Counted from the first letter of the stretch, positions 10,622-21,311 are shown. The stretch is DNA of 64,000 nt from Phytophthora colocasiae (GCA_018806915.1 JAGKQI010000100.1:2294001-2358000), one strand, 5' to 3'. The notes: generated from the sequence alone by a model not told the origin. Made by a program: numbers and translations.

Positions 10622-11187
10622 CGTCTTCACCCTACGTTCTACGTAGGCCGCCTGCGTCGGTACCACCCCGCGATGTTTCCTAGTGAGCCGAGTCCACCCA
10701 GCCCAGTCCTGATCGCGGCGCGGCGCTCCAGTACCCGCGCCCCCAACTCCTGACGCAGTCCATCGAGATCCCGCTCCAGCCGCTCCATCCGCCCTAAGTC
10801 CCAGTTCCGCTTCCACCCAACCGCCGCTCTGCCCGGTATCAGCGCGATGGTCCCGCGCCTCTCTTGGATAGTGCGGGCCACGTTCGCCATATCGTGGAGG
10901 CGATCTTGGAGCACGACGATCGTCGCACTGCTCCCAGTCGTGTTCGGTCCGGCCGCGGCGCTCGAATCCGCGGCGAACCCATCCCTCCCCAACGGGAATA
11001 TCTTGTCCGATGGCTGGGGCCAATGGCAGATAGTTCGGATCCCCGCGCGGTTCTTCTCGTGGACGTTCCAGACTACGTGGCGGCGTACGAGGCACGCCTG
11101 TCAGACGGCGTGGCCGAGCTTCCGCCAGCGCACACTCGTATTGCTGGATCACACCCCCTTATCTTCTTCTTCTTCTCGACTGACTGA
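10622..11187 (+). pseudogene. Second gypsy integrase/chromodomain relic
   Basis: Directly after the pogo-like remnant the forward frame reads RLHPTFYVGRLRRYHPAMFP, the C-terminal integrase motif also seen in the gypsy copy at the left edge. A GC-rich spacer full of stops and frame changes follows, then a chromodomain (HVRHIVEAILEHDDRRT near 10873, EYLVRWLG near 10997, VLLVDVPDYVAAYEARL near 11050-11100). The spacer's antisense strand contains an open frame (10639-11100) with heptad-like sequence (LGRMERLERDLDGLRQELGA), echoing the antisense ORF of the first copy. The copy is clearly decayed. Confidence 0.8.
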
Positions 11188-11212
11188 AGATCCATGCGTG
11201 TGCTTTCATCTT

Positions 11213-11300
11213 AAGTGAGGGGTGATGTGACGGGCTTCCGTCACATGGTTGCCATCGCGCTGCGCGATGGCCAATCAGAACCCATCTATACATCACTGGC
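11213..11300 (+). repeat. Start of second gypsy 3' LTR
   Basis: A purine-rich run (AAGTGAGGGG) is followed at 11223-11226 by TGATGTGACGGGCTTCCGTCACA. This is an LTR-like TG start with a short palindrome, like TGTAACGGGGTTACA at 2367. It lies 25-40 bases after the end of the chromodomain frame. The downstream LTR end was not determined. Confidence 0.45.
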
Positions 11301-11568
11301 GAGGACGTCCTCATGTTTAATATATAAATTAACGTATACCGGAAAATCAGTACAATATGTCATGGTTCAAGCCCTTTCGCATGAGACGTGGTCAATACGA
11401 GCCCACTGATTGGCTAGGATAGGGTGATTTGCAGTACAAAATGATGCAAGAACCTCTGCATTGCAATCTCCTTGCAGAGCCGTTATTCCTAACAGTAACG
11501 ACGGGACAACCAAGGTCCACCAAAAACGACTTTCATTCTGCAAAGCAACACTCAACTCCATATTCTCT

Positions 11569-13826
11569 TTAGTTGTCTTCCTCATCATCATCTACCTCTG
11601 GCCTACGCTTCTTGACGAACCGGATCTTGTGCTGCAACTGCGGCGGGATAGCAGTCCAGTTCTTCCAGCTCTGATGCCACGCTTGGTCGACGTCAGAGCG
11701 CTGCCGTGCTCCAACCGACGCGGCTTGTCGCAAAGCGTAACCCTTCCTTTCTTCTCGCGAGAGCATGTTGCGCAGAAAAAACTTGTCACGTAGCTCCGCA
11801 CGCCAGCACCAGCATACGCAGAGCAGACCTTGCACAGCCACTGGCGCCGCTTGTTCCCATTCATCTCTGCGGTCCTCTCTAGGATGTCTGGAGGGCGTGG
11901 TAGTGGCTCTGTTAAAAGATCCTCCAAGTCGTCTCCACCAACAAAGTCTTCGTTGGTTTGGTTGAGTAGGTCGATGTGGAGGCGCCCCATGAACGCTGCA
12001 TGTGTGGGAACCGGCTTGCCACGACGTTTCATCGCGATTTTGTGCACGATGAACGCGTTCACAATGAACAGATCGACCAAGCCGAGAAAAATTGTCTTGT
12101 AATATTTCCTCATCCGAATTGCACGCTGGATGGAGTATCGTTGTAGTCGTAGTTGATCATTAACATCCACGCCTCCCATAGCTTCATGGTACTCACGCAC
12201 CAGCCTTGGGCAGGGGACTGTTGAGACTGAGCCGCCGCGCTCCCGTCGAGTGACTTGGGTTGAGCTGCCAGTACCGAGGAACCGCACAGGCTTGTTGTCT
12301 ATCCAGGTCAGCGCCACAATCTCCGGATGATCCCGCCAGACACCAAGGCGATAAGTTCATCGGGGTATTCTCTTGGGTCGCTTCTTCTGCGTGTAGTCAA
12401 TGACCTTGCACCAGCCTCTGCGATCTTTCCGCATGGTCCCAACGTGACAATGCCTCATACTGAGTAGCTTGTGTGACAATGGGATGGAAGTGTAGAAGTT
12501 GTCTGTGCAGATCAGACGCTGAGCAGGCTGGCCCCAGAGCACTTGCAGAAGATTCTTGACCACAGCACGTTGAGCAACAGACTCTTTGTTGTTGCTCGCC
12601 TTCCCACAGTAGATTTCAAGCCTAACCAAAACGATGAACACAACATGTTCAGCAACCTCCTGAATAAACTGCGGCACATACCGAAGGAATAACGGATCAT
12701 CCGTTGAAAGCAATTCCGTACCTGGCGCAATACGCGGTCTCAGCACGTCAAGTAGAACTTCGTACCCCACTTGTTGGGCTTCATCGGCATGAACTGACGC
12801 ATCGGGTTAGGACGGTGCCGCATTGGAACCATCCCTTCGTCGAAAGAGATGCGAGCGCCCATTCGATACCCGCGAAAAAAAAGAACGCTTTTCTGAAGTG
12901 CTTGGATGACAAGTCTGACTTTGAAAGCGCGGTCACCACTGTCAGCTTGCTTGGCATTGTCGTTGAAGTGGAGATAACGTGCGATATCTTGGAAGTGGCA
13001 CGACTGATGAATTGGCCGAACGTCCCGCGTGACAGCGCTTCTTCAATCTTTGTGATCCAGTGGCGACTTAGACTCTCACACCGAGGCTCCAGTGATCGTG
13101 CAATCAGAAGACCGATGAATCGCACGAGCTCGTGAGGCTGTATCGGGTTCTTGCGCTTCAACTTCGTCCAGTACTCTTCAACAGAGAGTACAATGGTGGA
13201 AGGGGTCACCTCACGTCTTGCACGAGCTCGTGCTCGCATTCCCTGCGCAATATCGTCGGTGCTGTCGGTGCGGAATCTGTTCGTCTCCTTCGCAATCATT
13301 CACCAAAGCTCCTTGGGTAGGAAAAAGTAGAAGATTGCTAGCGGGCTCTCTGCGTACGCAAGTGCAGCTCTTGTAGACCCCGACGGACCATCATACAAAG
13401 GCGTAGAATCGAGAAGAACTTGGCCAGAGTGCTGCTCGTCGTAGGTATCCCATCCGTGCGCTTGTAGCTGATCTAATTCCTCTTCCGCTCGAACTCCACT
13501 GGAAGTTCATCGACATCAACACCTTCGTCTTCTTCGAGCTCATCATCACTTTCGCTCACTCGTGCAGCTGAAGCACCATCGTCCTCTAGATCACTTTCGT
13601 CCTCGTCGAGCAAGATGGATTCCTCATCGCCTTCAGCATCAGAGTTCAGCTCAAGCAGCCAATCAGCTTCATCAGTGTTGAGATCGTCGGGCTCGGTGGA
13701 CGCAAAGAGTTGGTCACGGTTCAATGCGTCCAAGAAGTCATCCGAGTCGAAGTCGTCCAGCGATACAGCCGTCATGAACCGACGAGCACCAACTTGGTTC
13801 TCCTCCGTAACACCATCTACTGTCAT
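11569..13826 (-). pseudogene. piggyBac-like transposase, broken by stops and frameshifts
   Basis: The reverse strand carries a DDE_Tnp_1_7/PGBD-type transposase. In order it has: an acidic N-terminus (LDDFDSDDFLDALNRDQLF, from ATG 13826); a shift near 13480 into ELDQLQAHGWDTYDEQHSGQ; an in-frame TGA at 13300-13302; YWTKLKRKNPIQPHELVRFI; a shift near 13030; CGKASNNKESVAQRAVVKNL and LICTDNFYTSIPLSHKLL; an in-frame TGA at 12357-12359; REYHEAMGGVDVNDQLRLQR (the conserved GGVDxxDQ motif); and a C-terminal cysteine-rich finger (CKVCSAYAG...FFCATC). A final shift near 11690 gives a basic/acidic tail ending at 11569. All domains remain, but the gene is dead. Confidence 0.85.
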
Positions 13827-14048
13827 TCCGTCGTATCCGCGTGATTGTCCGTAACAGCAACTTCAGTCGTAGACGTAATGTCCCCGGGTCATCCGTAACA
13901 GCATGATGCGGAGAAACGTCAGCTGCTTCAGTCACCTCCTGAAGTTGTAATGTCACTCCCTCCTGGAGACAAGGCGTCGACTCCGTAATAGCTTCAGCTG
14001 GAGATCCGTAACAGATCAGTCAGTTAGCAGTGCCATCATCAGAAACGT
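13827..14048. repeat. Degenerate short repeats with TCCGTAACAG core
   Basis: Between the spliced module and the piggyBac-like ORF, a core like TCCGTAACAGC recurs at about 13848, 13890, 13980 (TCCGTAATAGC) and 14006, at irregular spacing, on the forward strand. Read on the reverse strand the units give V-T-D/E peptides. It may be a decayed coding repeat of the transposase N-terminus or a subterminal repeat array. Confidence 0.35.
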
Positions 14049-14559
14049 TTAGGCAGAAAATTTACCGCTCTTTCGCCTTTTCGAAGCTGTCTTTTTTGTC
14101 GGTGCTTGTCGTTTTCCATTCGAAGCACTCCCTTGGACTGGTGCTGGAGTCGCGACAACTTGTGTGACCTTGCTAGCAGGTCTTGGCAGCTTGCGTGCGA
14201 CAGCCTTTTCAGCAGCAGGCACCGGGGCAGAAGATCCACTTAAGGCGGCCCCAGGTTTAGGCGCCGTCGGCGGCGATGTGCCTTGCGTGCTGGGACCAAA
14301 TTCCAGCCACCCTTGACGCCGGCAGTAGTGCATCAAGCTGTCCTCACCTAGAATAACTCGCACGTTAGCTCTAGGTACGCAGGTATCGTCCCATCGCCCA
14401 CCCACCAACGAAGAAGTCGATGCCTTCAGCCCCTTTCAGGTTCCCATCGGGCGGCAGGTATCTCTGGGCGTTACTGAGGCCTGTCGATCTGCGGTACGCC
14501 CAGCTCTTATTGGTCAATTCGCGCCATATCTGCTGGAAGAACGCGAGCACGACTGTCAT
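14049..14559 (-). CDS. Spliced N-terminal module upstream of the piggyBac-like gene
   Basis: The model has exon 1 at 14559-14406 (ATG 14559; REYHEAM-type domains are absent; IWRELTNKSWAYRRSTGLSN and YLPPDGNLKG are present). A 58-nt intron follows at 14405-14348, with GTGGGT, a GCTAAC branch-type sequence and TTCTAG. Exon 2 runs 14347-14049 (EDSLMHYCRRQGWLEFGP, then an A/P/K-rich tail ending in KRRKSGKFSA). The total is 150 codons, in frame across the splice. It lies 220 bp upstream of the piggyBac-like ORF on the same strand. It may be that element's N-terminal DNA-binding part or a companion protein. Without the intron the frame stops at once, so splicing is well supported. The function is inferred from context only. 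Confidence 0.55.
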
Positions 14560-15092
14560 GAATGAATGTCTCTCGTCCGGCGCTGATATCGAAATGAAGG
14601 GTTGGCAGAGGCCACGCGTCTCTCTGGATATTTATATCTGTTACCCTATTCCCTTCAAGCAAATCTCAAGTACAGACACTACACAGGCCTGCTTAAATTT
14701 ATCCCATACAAACTTCTATATGCGGATTTTGGCTGCGTCGAAGTCTGTTGAGGACATCGCTGAATAGTTTCACCTATATAAATTAGATCCGGAGAAACCG
14801 TAATGCCGGATTGAAAGATTTAACGACGGAAAAAGACGACGGACTCAAAAAGACGTCGTTAGTCTAGCAATGTTCATGGTGAAAAACACACTAAGAATAC
14901 AAAAAAAGTAAGCATATCCGCAAATCACGTCTTCGATTGGTTGAATATTATTTATAATAGCTGTAAACTTTGCTTTGCAGAATCTGTTGTGTATTTGTAC
15001 TGTACAAATTGTACAGTATCCTGTGTTGAATAATCCAGATTTTTAATACTCTTCATTAATAGTAAATACCGACTATCCTTAGTTATGAGATA
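14560..15092. other. AT-rich intergenic sequence
   Basis: This is an AT-rich stretch with no protein-like frame on either strand. It separates the piggyBac-like gene from the pogo-like element. Confidence 0.3.
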
Positions 15093-15552
15093 CAGACAAC
15101 GACACAAATACCCGGGCAACACAAAACCCGGGAACACGAGAGAATGCATTTATTTTGACCAATCCAATCGCTAGAAAAACACTATATTTTACCAATCATG
15201 AAAATATAAAAATTGGATTGCCAGCAGCTAAAACGTCGCCAAAAAACACCTCCGTCTGTCAGCCACTGAACGTCGAGGTAATGGGACCACTAAAAGCACG
15301 GACTAGAGGTGCTATACTCCTAAAAAAAGGGTCTCTGCTCCCGAAAACGTCTTAAAACTATCAAGTCTACAATCAAGGAGTGGGAAGAGATTTCAGATCA
15401 GCTAGTAATTCGTAGCTACCAGACAGCTATTCCTAGGGTTGAGTCAATGACAGTATAATAAATGGCGTTTTTATACTTTCCTTGAAGTTAGTATTTACCC
15501 ATCAGCATTGGTCTGTGGCCTTGTTTGGCCCGGGTATTTGTGTCGTTGTCTG
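15093..15552 (+). mobile_element. 460-bp pogo/Tc1-like TIR element
   Basis: Perfect 24-bp inverted repeats (CAGACAACGACACAAATACC plus CGGG) occur at 15093-15116 and, inverted, at 15529-15552. Each is flanked outside by TA (15091-15092 and 15553-15554), the target duplication of Tc1/mariner/pogo elements. Inside, 15230-15460 retains a pogo-type DDE C-terminus. The element is therefore an internally deleted derivative of an autonomous pogo-like transposon. Confidence 0.85.
15230..15460 (+). pseudogene. pogo-like DDE transposase C-terminal remnant (second copy)
   Basis: The frame reads SVCQPLNVEVMGPLKARTRG, matching the CQ.LDVGVMGPLK block of the copy at 10224. After a frame change near 15355 comes IKSTIKEWEEISDQLVIRSY with QTAIPRVESM and a TAA. 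The two copies are clearly homologous but diverged. Only the last catalytic part survives inside the 460-bp TIR element. Confidence 0.75.
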
Positions 15553-15612
15553 TACACCCCGCATGCAACGAGATCAAGCCGCCCACTCCAAGTACTACAT
15601 GATGACCTGCAC

Positions 15613-15849
15613 TTACGGTACTACTTGTGAAAATGGCACTCTTATTGCTATCCACGAGGACGCTCTATATAGAGGCACGTTTACTTCCTTACTAGCGGCT
15701 AGAGCCTTGAGCCGCAGCATCAGTGACGTAACTGGAACGCCGTCTCCCCGTAGGTCGTTAACCCACTGCACGAGCTCACTGCGCTTAAAACCGTTGATGT
15801 GCCTAGAGCTCGTGCCTTCATCTTGATTGCACCTCTTGGACGCTCGCAA
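15613..15849 (-). pseudogene. CENP-B/pogo-type helix-turn-helix fragment
   Basis: The reverse frame reads RSELVQWVNDLRGDGVPVTS and then LMLRLKALAASKEVNVP. This pattern (E-L..W...L...G..V....L..KA..L) is that of the second HTH of CENP-B-like DNA-binding domains found at the N-terminus of pogo/Tigger transposases. It lies 60 bp beyond the pogo-like TIR element and points the other way, so it belongs to a different, truncated copy. The call is by pattern only. Confidence 0.5.
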
Positions 15850-15936
15850 TGCCTCTTAATCGCCCCGAAATGGCGGACCCACCTTAAGACTAGAACTCTG
15901 CTGCCTGGATACTGTCTATCACTTAGGTTAGGAAAG

Positions 15937-16187
15937 TGTGAGCCGGTTATGTTCAGTGGATAGTACATGTACGTACACATGCAGCTGTAGTCTTCACTAC
16001 AGCTGAGGACCAGTCATTTGCATCGTAGCTAAACTATCTACTACATATACAAACAGGGTTGAGCTGGAGGCTATAGTTCACTACAAGAACCTCCCTGCCT
16101 CCAGCAAGTCCCGTTGGGGTTAGTCCCAACGAAGGTCAGTGTTATTCCTCTTCCGTGATGGCATTGGCAGAAAGCCACCACGGGTCA
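15937..16187 (+). repeat. Copia 5' LTR
   Basis: This 251-bp repeat starts TGTGAGCCGG and ends CACGGGTCA. It contains an inverted repeat (AGCTGTAGTC...ACTACAGCT). An ATG at 16158 inside it opens a frame that continues into gag. It is nearly identical to the copy at 23067-23316. Confidence 0.95.
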
Positions 16188-17544
16188 GATTATGAGCCCA
16201 ACGCCATTGGCCAAAATGCTGTTAGAGCAGACGAGGCTTCAGACGAGACGCTGGATCTGGAGCGACAGAGCAGCTCCCCCGCTCACAGAGAAGAATCTGA
16301 AGAGAAGTCGGGAGAAGAAGACTAAGGACCAACGATGACAAGACTCATGGCTGTTGCGTCGTTCAAGCTCGACATCAAGCTCCAAGGGACGGAGAACTAC
16401 AAGGAGCGGTCGCTGCGCATTCAGACGGCCATGCTCACGTTGAAGTACAACAAGCTTGTACTCGGTGAAGAGCGAGAGAATGACGTGCCGCCAGGGACTC
16501 GCAACGAACAACAGAGTTGGCGCGTGTGCTTCCGTGAGAGACGTCTAAAGGCTCATCACATGTTGGTGGAGCACATCACGTATGCAGCTTTGGGATGCTC
16601 TACGGTCTGAGTATGGATCAGGCGGTGGACTGAACACCGTGTATGTACGACGAGATACTGCATCGCTACTTGCAGCCGAATGAGAAGGCTGGCGACTACA
16701 TTGCTGATCTACTCCGACTTCGTCGTGTCCTGAGAGAGAATGGAGACAACATCGAGGACCAAGACTTGGCCGATGTGATGCTAAGTATCGCAGTGGAAGT
16801 ATATCCGGGACTCGCCCGTGAACATGGAGAAAGAAAGAGATCTTCACGCGCGAAACCGGAGCTCCGTGATGCGACTGCGCGTCTGGAGAATGCAGAGTTA
16901 ATTGCTAATAATTTGCCTGGCGCTGATCGCCGTGGTAATATCAGAGTGGCCAAGGACTTGGTGGCCGTGCAGTTAACTACGTGCAAGAACGTGGAAGGGG
17001 AACTTCACGAGGACGTGGACGTGGGAATTCGAGAACGAGGAGCTCGAGTACGACATCGTCGCGCCCAAGCAAGAAGTCCAAGAAGAATACGTGCTTCCGG
17101 TGCGGATCGGACAAGAACTTTGTGCGGGACTGCCCGCAACCGCCTACTGAAAGTGGTAATGGCAACAGTGGTGAACGACAGTCGAACAACGTGGAGACGC
17201 TGAACGTCATGCTGACGCCGCGCAACAGTTCTGCGCTGGCTCCAGATGTTGGTGATCGAGACCAAACTAGTGACGAAGGGTCTGGAGACCACGTCGTCGC
17301 TACCAGTGGGAGTTCTGGTGCTGGTGATCACGCCGCTGGTGCTGACGTTTATACCGGTGGTACAAGAACCAGTGGGAGTCCCGGTGGTGAGGGTGTGACC
17401 GAGGCTTTTGGCATTAAAGATGCTACGGAGATGGCTGTGGCGGCTGCGTCACGAGAGGATTCGGACGGGGAGTCCAAGGATGCATCACTGGAAGTGTCGA
17501 CGCCAAAGAAGCTGTGCACCTTCACGGTAAGGTCTAAGACCTGA
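16158..17544 (+). pseudogene. Copia gag region with zinc knuckle, frame-broken
   Basis: The frame opens in the LTR (ATG 16158), meets a TAA at 16323 and continues from ATG 16335 (SFKLDIKLQGTENYKERSLR, typical Copia Gag N-terminus) to a stop near 16608. A second frame carries the Gag core (DEILHRYLQPNEKAGDYIAD). A third, from about 16980, has an RGG-rich stretch, a lysine patch and a zinc knuckle (CFRCGSDKNFVRDC) whose expected histidine is asparagine, then a G/S-rich tail to 17544. At least two indels separate the frames. Gag would form the particle shell and bind element RNA; this copy cannot make it intact. Confidence 0.85.
16188..16206 (+). other. Copia primer-binding site, tRNA-Met anticodon arm type
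   Basis: The 19 bases directly after the LTR (GATTATGAGCCCAACGCCA) are complementary to TGGCGTTGGGCTCATAATC. That string looks like the anticodon stem-loop of a methionine tRNA (loop CTCATAA, anticodon CAT). This fits Copia-type priming by a tRNA-Met 5' half instead of the CCA end. The interpretation rests on known Copia biology and the visible anticodon. Confidence 0.6.
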
Positions 17545-19444
17545 ATGTATCAGAAAGATGAGGCCAGAATGGAATGGCTACTTGACTCTGGAAGTCAGGC
17601 TAACATTTGTTCTGATTTGTTGTCCTTTGTGCAACCTCACGATGTTGAACGGGAGTAGCGAGACGAACGTGGCCTGCGGGGACGTGCACCTGACCGTGCG
17701 TAACGAGATCACGGGGAAGTACGAGCCGCGTATACTGGAACGCGCGTACTATACGCCTAATGCAAGGTGTAATTTGATTTCTATGGGCTACATGTTGATT
17801 GACGCTGGCTACGACATGTCGTTTTCGAAGGACAAGAAGAAGTTGTGGTTGACCAAGACGGGAATGAAATTGGAGTTTCTGTTGGTTGATGGACTGTATC
17901 GAATGTGGACGCGGAAGGCCACTGGGTCGACTGCGAAGGCGGACCAGCACATGGTGCTTGGTGTTGAGAAGTCGTCGGTCATTGGGAAGAGCGCAGCTAT
18001 GGGGCTGCTGCACAATCGGTTGAACCACGCTGGAATGGAGGAGATTAGACGTCATGCTCAGCAGTTTGACGTTGGCTTTAATGTGAATTCAAAGCAACTT
18101 CAATCTTACGACTGTGTTCCGTGCTGTATGGGCAAATTCAAACGTATGGCATATAAGAGAGGGTCCGATCGCCGAACACGACCACTGCAACGTATTGCAG
18201 TTGATGTTTGCTCAATTGGAATTGCCACTACATCGGGAGATGGCAAGTTTCTACTGGTTGTCGACGAGGCGACACGCTTCAACTGGGCATTTCTGTTGAT
18301 TGAAGCTGAAGGGCACCTCCGCAATCTGCTGTCAAAGTTGGACAGGGAATTCCAGGACAAGAACTGGAAAGTGACCGTGCTGCATAGTGACCAAGGTGGT
18401 GAGTTCCTGAATAAAGCGCTTGAAGGCTATTGTAGGGAACGCGGGATTGAGACGACTACGACGAATGGCTACAGTCCCCAAGAGAACAGCATTGTGGAGC
18501 GAGCTAATGGCATACTGGTGCCTCGCGTGCGTGCGATGCTGGCCGCTACTCGGCTACCCAAGGAGCTGTGGGGTGAGGCGTTACTTCACACGGTGTTCAC
18601 GGTCAACAGGACAACTAGCGCACTGGCGCAGGGCGAGACGCCGTACGAGAAGTTGTATGGGAAGAAGCCGGATCTGGGGATCCTACGTACATGGGGCTGC
18701 CTAGTACAAGCTCGGATTGCACCAGAGAGTCGCAGAGATCGTGACAAACTGGATTCACGAACGGACATGTGTATTCTACTTGATTACTCTCACAACACTA
18801 AGGGAGTTAAGCTACTGAGCTTGCAAGATGGTGGTGTACGTACTAGTCGACTCGAGAACATATTTTGCCATGAGAAGTTTACTGCTGGACGTGACTACGA
18901 AATGCGCGTTCTGACGCGAGACGTACCTGAGGATAATGGCGACACAACTATCCCTATTGTGGTGATCAAGTCTGGTATTGAGTCGTATGCAGAAGACGAT
19001 GAAGTGGCGAGACGTGTCATTACTGGATTGCCTCTGGAAGGCAAAGACGACTACCTTGCAGACATCTCATTGGAGGTGGAACGACGTGAAGAGGCACTAT
19101 CAAAGAGTGCGCAGGGTGCTGATACTGTGCAGACGTCTTCAGCGGAGCCACAAGAAGTATCTGCGGAGAAGGGAAAGGGAAAGAGACGAATGAAGAGGAA
19201 GCGACCTCACCAGGATGGTGATTTGGACGAAAAAGTGCCGTTCCTGGTTCGCAAGCCAACGGTGGCTCCTGTGAAGGTGTTGCCTCGTAGGAAACGGGCT
19301 CCACCGTCGCATCTTCGGGATTTCGTGTTTAATGTGGTTATACAAGGTGTTGGAGCTGTCCAATTACCGCAAAGCTGCCAAGCGAAGGCGAGCAATCTGG
19401 GCCAGAGTGGAGGAAAGCAATCATGGAAGAACTTGCTTCGCTGA
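17545..19444 (+). pseudogene. Copia protease and integrase region
   Basis: The aspartic protease motif appears at 17566-17605 (WLLDSGSQANICSDLLSF). After a shift near 17640 a 600-codon frame carries: the protease continuation (RAYYTPNARCNLISMGYML); the GAG-pre-integrase zinc region (LLHNRLNHAGMEEIRRHAQQ, CVPCCMGKFKR); the integrase core with its D, D, E residues (IAVDVCSI, VLHSDQGGEF, YSPQENSIVERANG); and the LWGEAL...TPYEKLYGKKPD region. The frame runs into a basic, acidic linker (KGKGKRRMKRKRPHQDGDLD) and ends at 19444, where reverse transcriptase begins in another frame. Confidence 0.9.
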
Positions 19445-19965
19445 AGCAGCATCAGACCTGGAGTCTGGTTCCTCGCTCACGGGTTGGGAAGGCCAAGGTG
19501 ACCACGTTCCGCTGGGTATTTGCTATCAAGCGTGATGAACATGGTGCTATCAAGCGCTACAAGGCGCGTCTGGTGATTCACGGTCACAAACAAGAGTATG
19601 GTGTGAGGAAAAGGGGGGTAGAGTATGGTGTGAATTTTCATGAGACTTATGCACCGGTGATTCGTTTTGAGACGATTCGTGCTGCTATCTACTATGGATT
19701 TCAACGAGGGTGGTTGGTTATGCAGTTTGACGTGAAGACCGCATTCCTATATGGACCGCTGGGCGAGACGATCTACATGGCCCGTCCGGATGGTTTGGAA
19801 GAGGGCGATGACGGGGAGGTGTGCCACTTGCTCAAGAGTTTGTATGGGCTACGGCAAGCACCACTCATCTGTAATCATACTTTACACACCAAGTTGACGA
19901 AGCTGGGCTTCGAGCGCATGGAGAGACCTCATCCCGTTACCGTCCAGCGCGACGATGAATGGTTC
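19423..19965 (+). pseudogene. Copia reverse transcriptase, N-terminal half
   Basis: The frame starts at MEELASLKQHQTWSLVPR and shows the RVT_2 motifs FRWVFAIKRDEHGAIKRYKA, RLVIHGHKQ, YAPVIRFETIRAAI, MQFDVKTAFLYGPL and KSLYGLRQAP. It stays homologous to RT up to about QRDDEWF (19965). The YVDD catalytic motif that should follow is missing here and is found inverted at 21691-21702. Beyond 19965 the open frame runs into unrelated S/T/E-rich sequence and stops at 20202. Confidence 0.9.
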
Positions 19966-21300
19966 AAGGATTCACAATATATACCCGCAGAGACCAAGTA
20001 TCGCGCGCCGGACGCCGCGCACCCGCGCAACCCTCAAGATATTCATGTACGTTGTAGCATTGGTGCTCCGTACTCTGGTTTCGTACTCAAGACTCTGGTT
20101 TCTTTAACTCTGAGTGACCAAGACTCTGAAAAGCAAGTGATATCAGACTCTGAAACCAGGATACCAGACTCAGAAACCACCGAAGATCCAAGCCCATACT
20201 GAAACCAAGTGAACCCAAGTTCAAGTCACGCATTCAAGTGATTACTGACCTGCACATCCCCCGTAATGACGTCTCTACCTGTTAACCCATCGAGATCCGC
20301 TGCACAAACTGCATACTGAAGCCAAGTCAAGATACCTGATGCATACAAGAACCAAGTGTACCTGACATACGAAGGCTGACTGCATAAAGGACGCAAAAGA
20401 CGACGAGAAGAAGAGAGTTACCAGAGATATATGATAGTTATGAGGAAGATAAACGATAAGCAGAGTTCAATTTGCTTGCTACTGCACAAGTCCGCTTGAG
20501 AGGTATTCAAGCCACTGCGTCATTACGTACGTCGTGTGATCTCCACCAAATTCAATCCCCTTAGGTGGAGATCAGGTAACGCAGAGACCTGAAAGGACCC
20601 GCCTATTCCATATCCTAGTTGGGTCGTTTGTTTTGTCTCTAGCGGTAGCCCATTTCATATTGCTCGTTTGGACAGGCTCTGGAAACTAGACAGTCGTTTT
20701 CAGAGCGCAAGGTAGACTGTTATATATAGCCGATTGTATTGGTTTATATTTTCCCTCTATACTAGAGGGTGGTGCGCGAACGTAAAGGGATACCAGACAG
20801 ACCAGATGTCTGGTAGCAAGTCCCTAGCTGACCTGGAGTGTTAGCCCACCGTTCAAGGGCCTAGAAAGAATAAGAACGGCTGTATATATATGTATATTTT
20901 CGAACTCTGTATATTGGTTGTTTATCTCCGAAGGTCAGGTATCTCGGTTCTGGATTTGTGATATTCAGACACCGATTTCAGACTTTCTCTGGTATATTAA
21001 TCTCTTTCCGACCGCCGACTTCCTGGAAACCATCTTGGTTCCCAGAGATTCCGACTCCCGAACGCTCCTGGAAGGATTTCCTGAATACCAACACCAGACT
21101 CCAAGGGAACCCCAACTTCTCCTCACAATACATTCTCAGACTCCGGCGAGGGTCATATTTCGGAAGACAACGAACCCGCGAGGATACCGCAAGGTACTAC
21201 ACACCAACCTACCGTTGTACGGCTCTGAAAATCCCTTTTCAATAGTCGTATAACTAGGGTTCACTATACGCCCCTGCTCCGCGACCAAAGTTTCACCGAC
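19966..21300. other. Non-coding insert inside the Copia RT gene
   Basis: About 1.3 kb without recognisable coding sequence separates the two RT halves. It contains repeated CTCTG-type words (ACTCTGGTTTC, GACTCTGAAACC in both orientations, 20065-20180), a hairpin (TGATCTCCACC...GGTGGAGATCA, 20540-20575), and a TATATATAG/TATATATATG-rich stretch near 20720-20900 that could be promoter-like. It may be a nested solo LTR or other insertion, but no boundaries with target duplications could be found. Confidence 0.4.
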
Positions 21301-21311
21301 TTCGCGACTGT

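Noticed and set aside
10523..11152. A 209-codon reverse frame opposite the second gypsy relic
   Set aside because: Most of it is R/G/P-rich translation of GC-rich spacer. Only the adjacent frame with the heptad-like segment was kept, as a weak comparison to the first gypsy copy.
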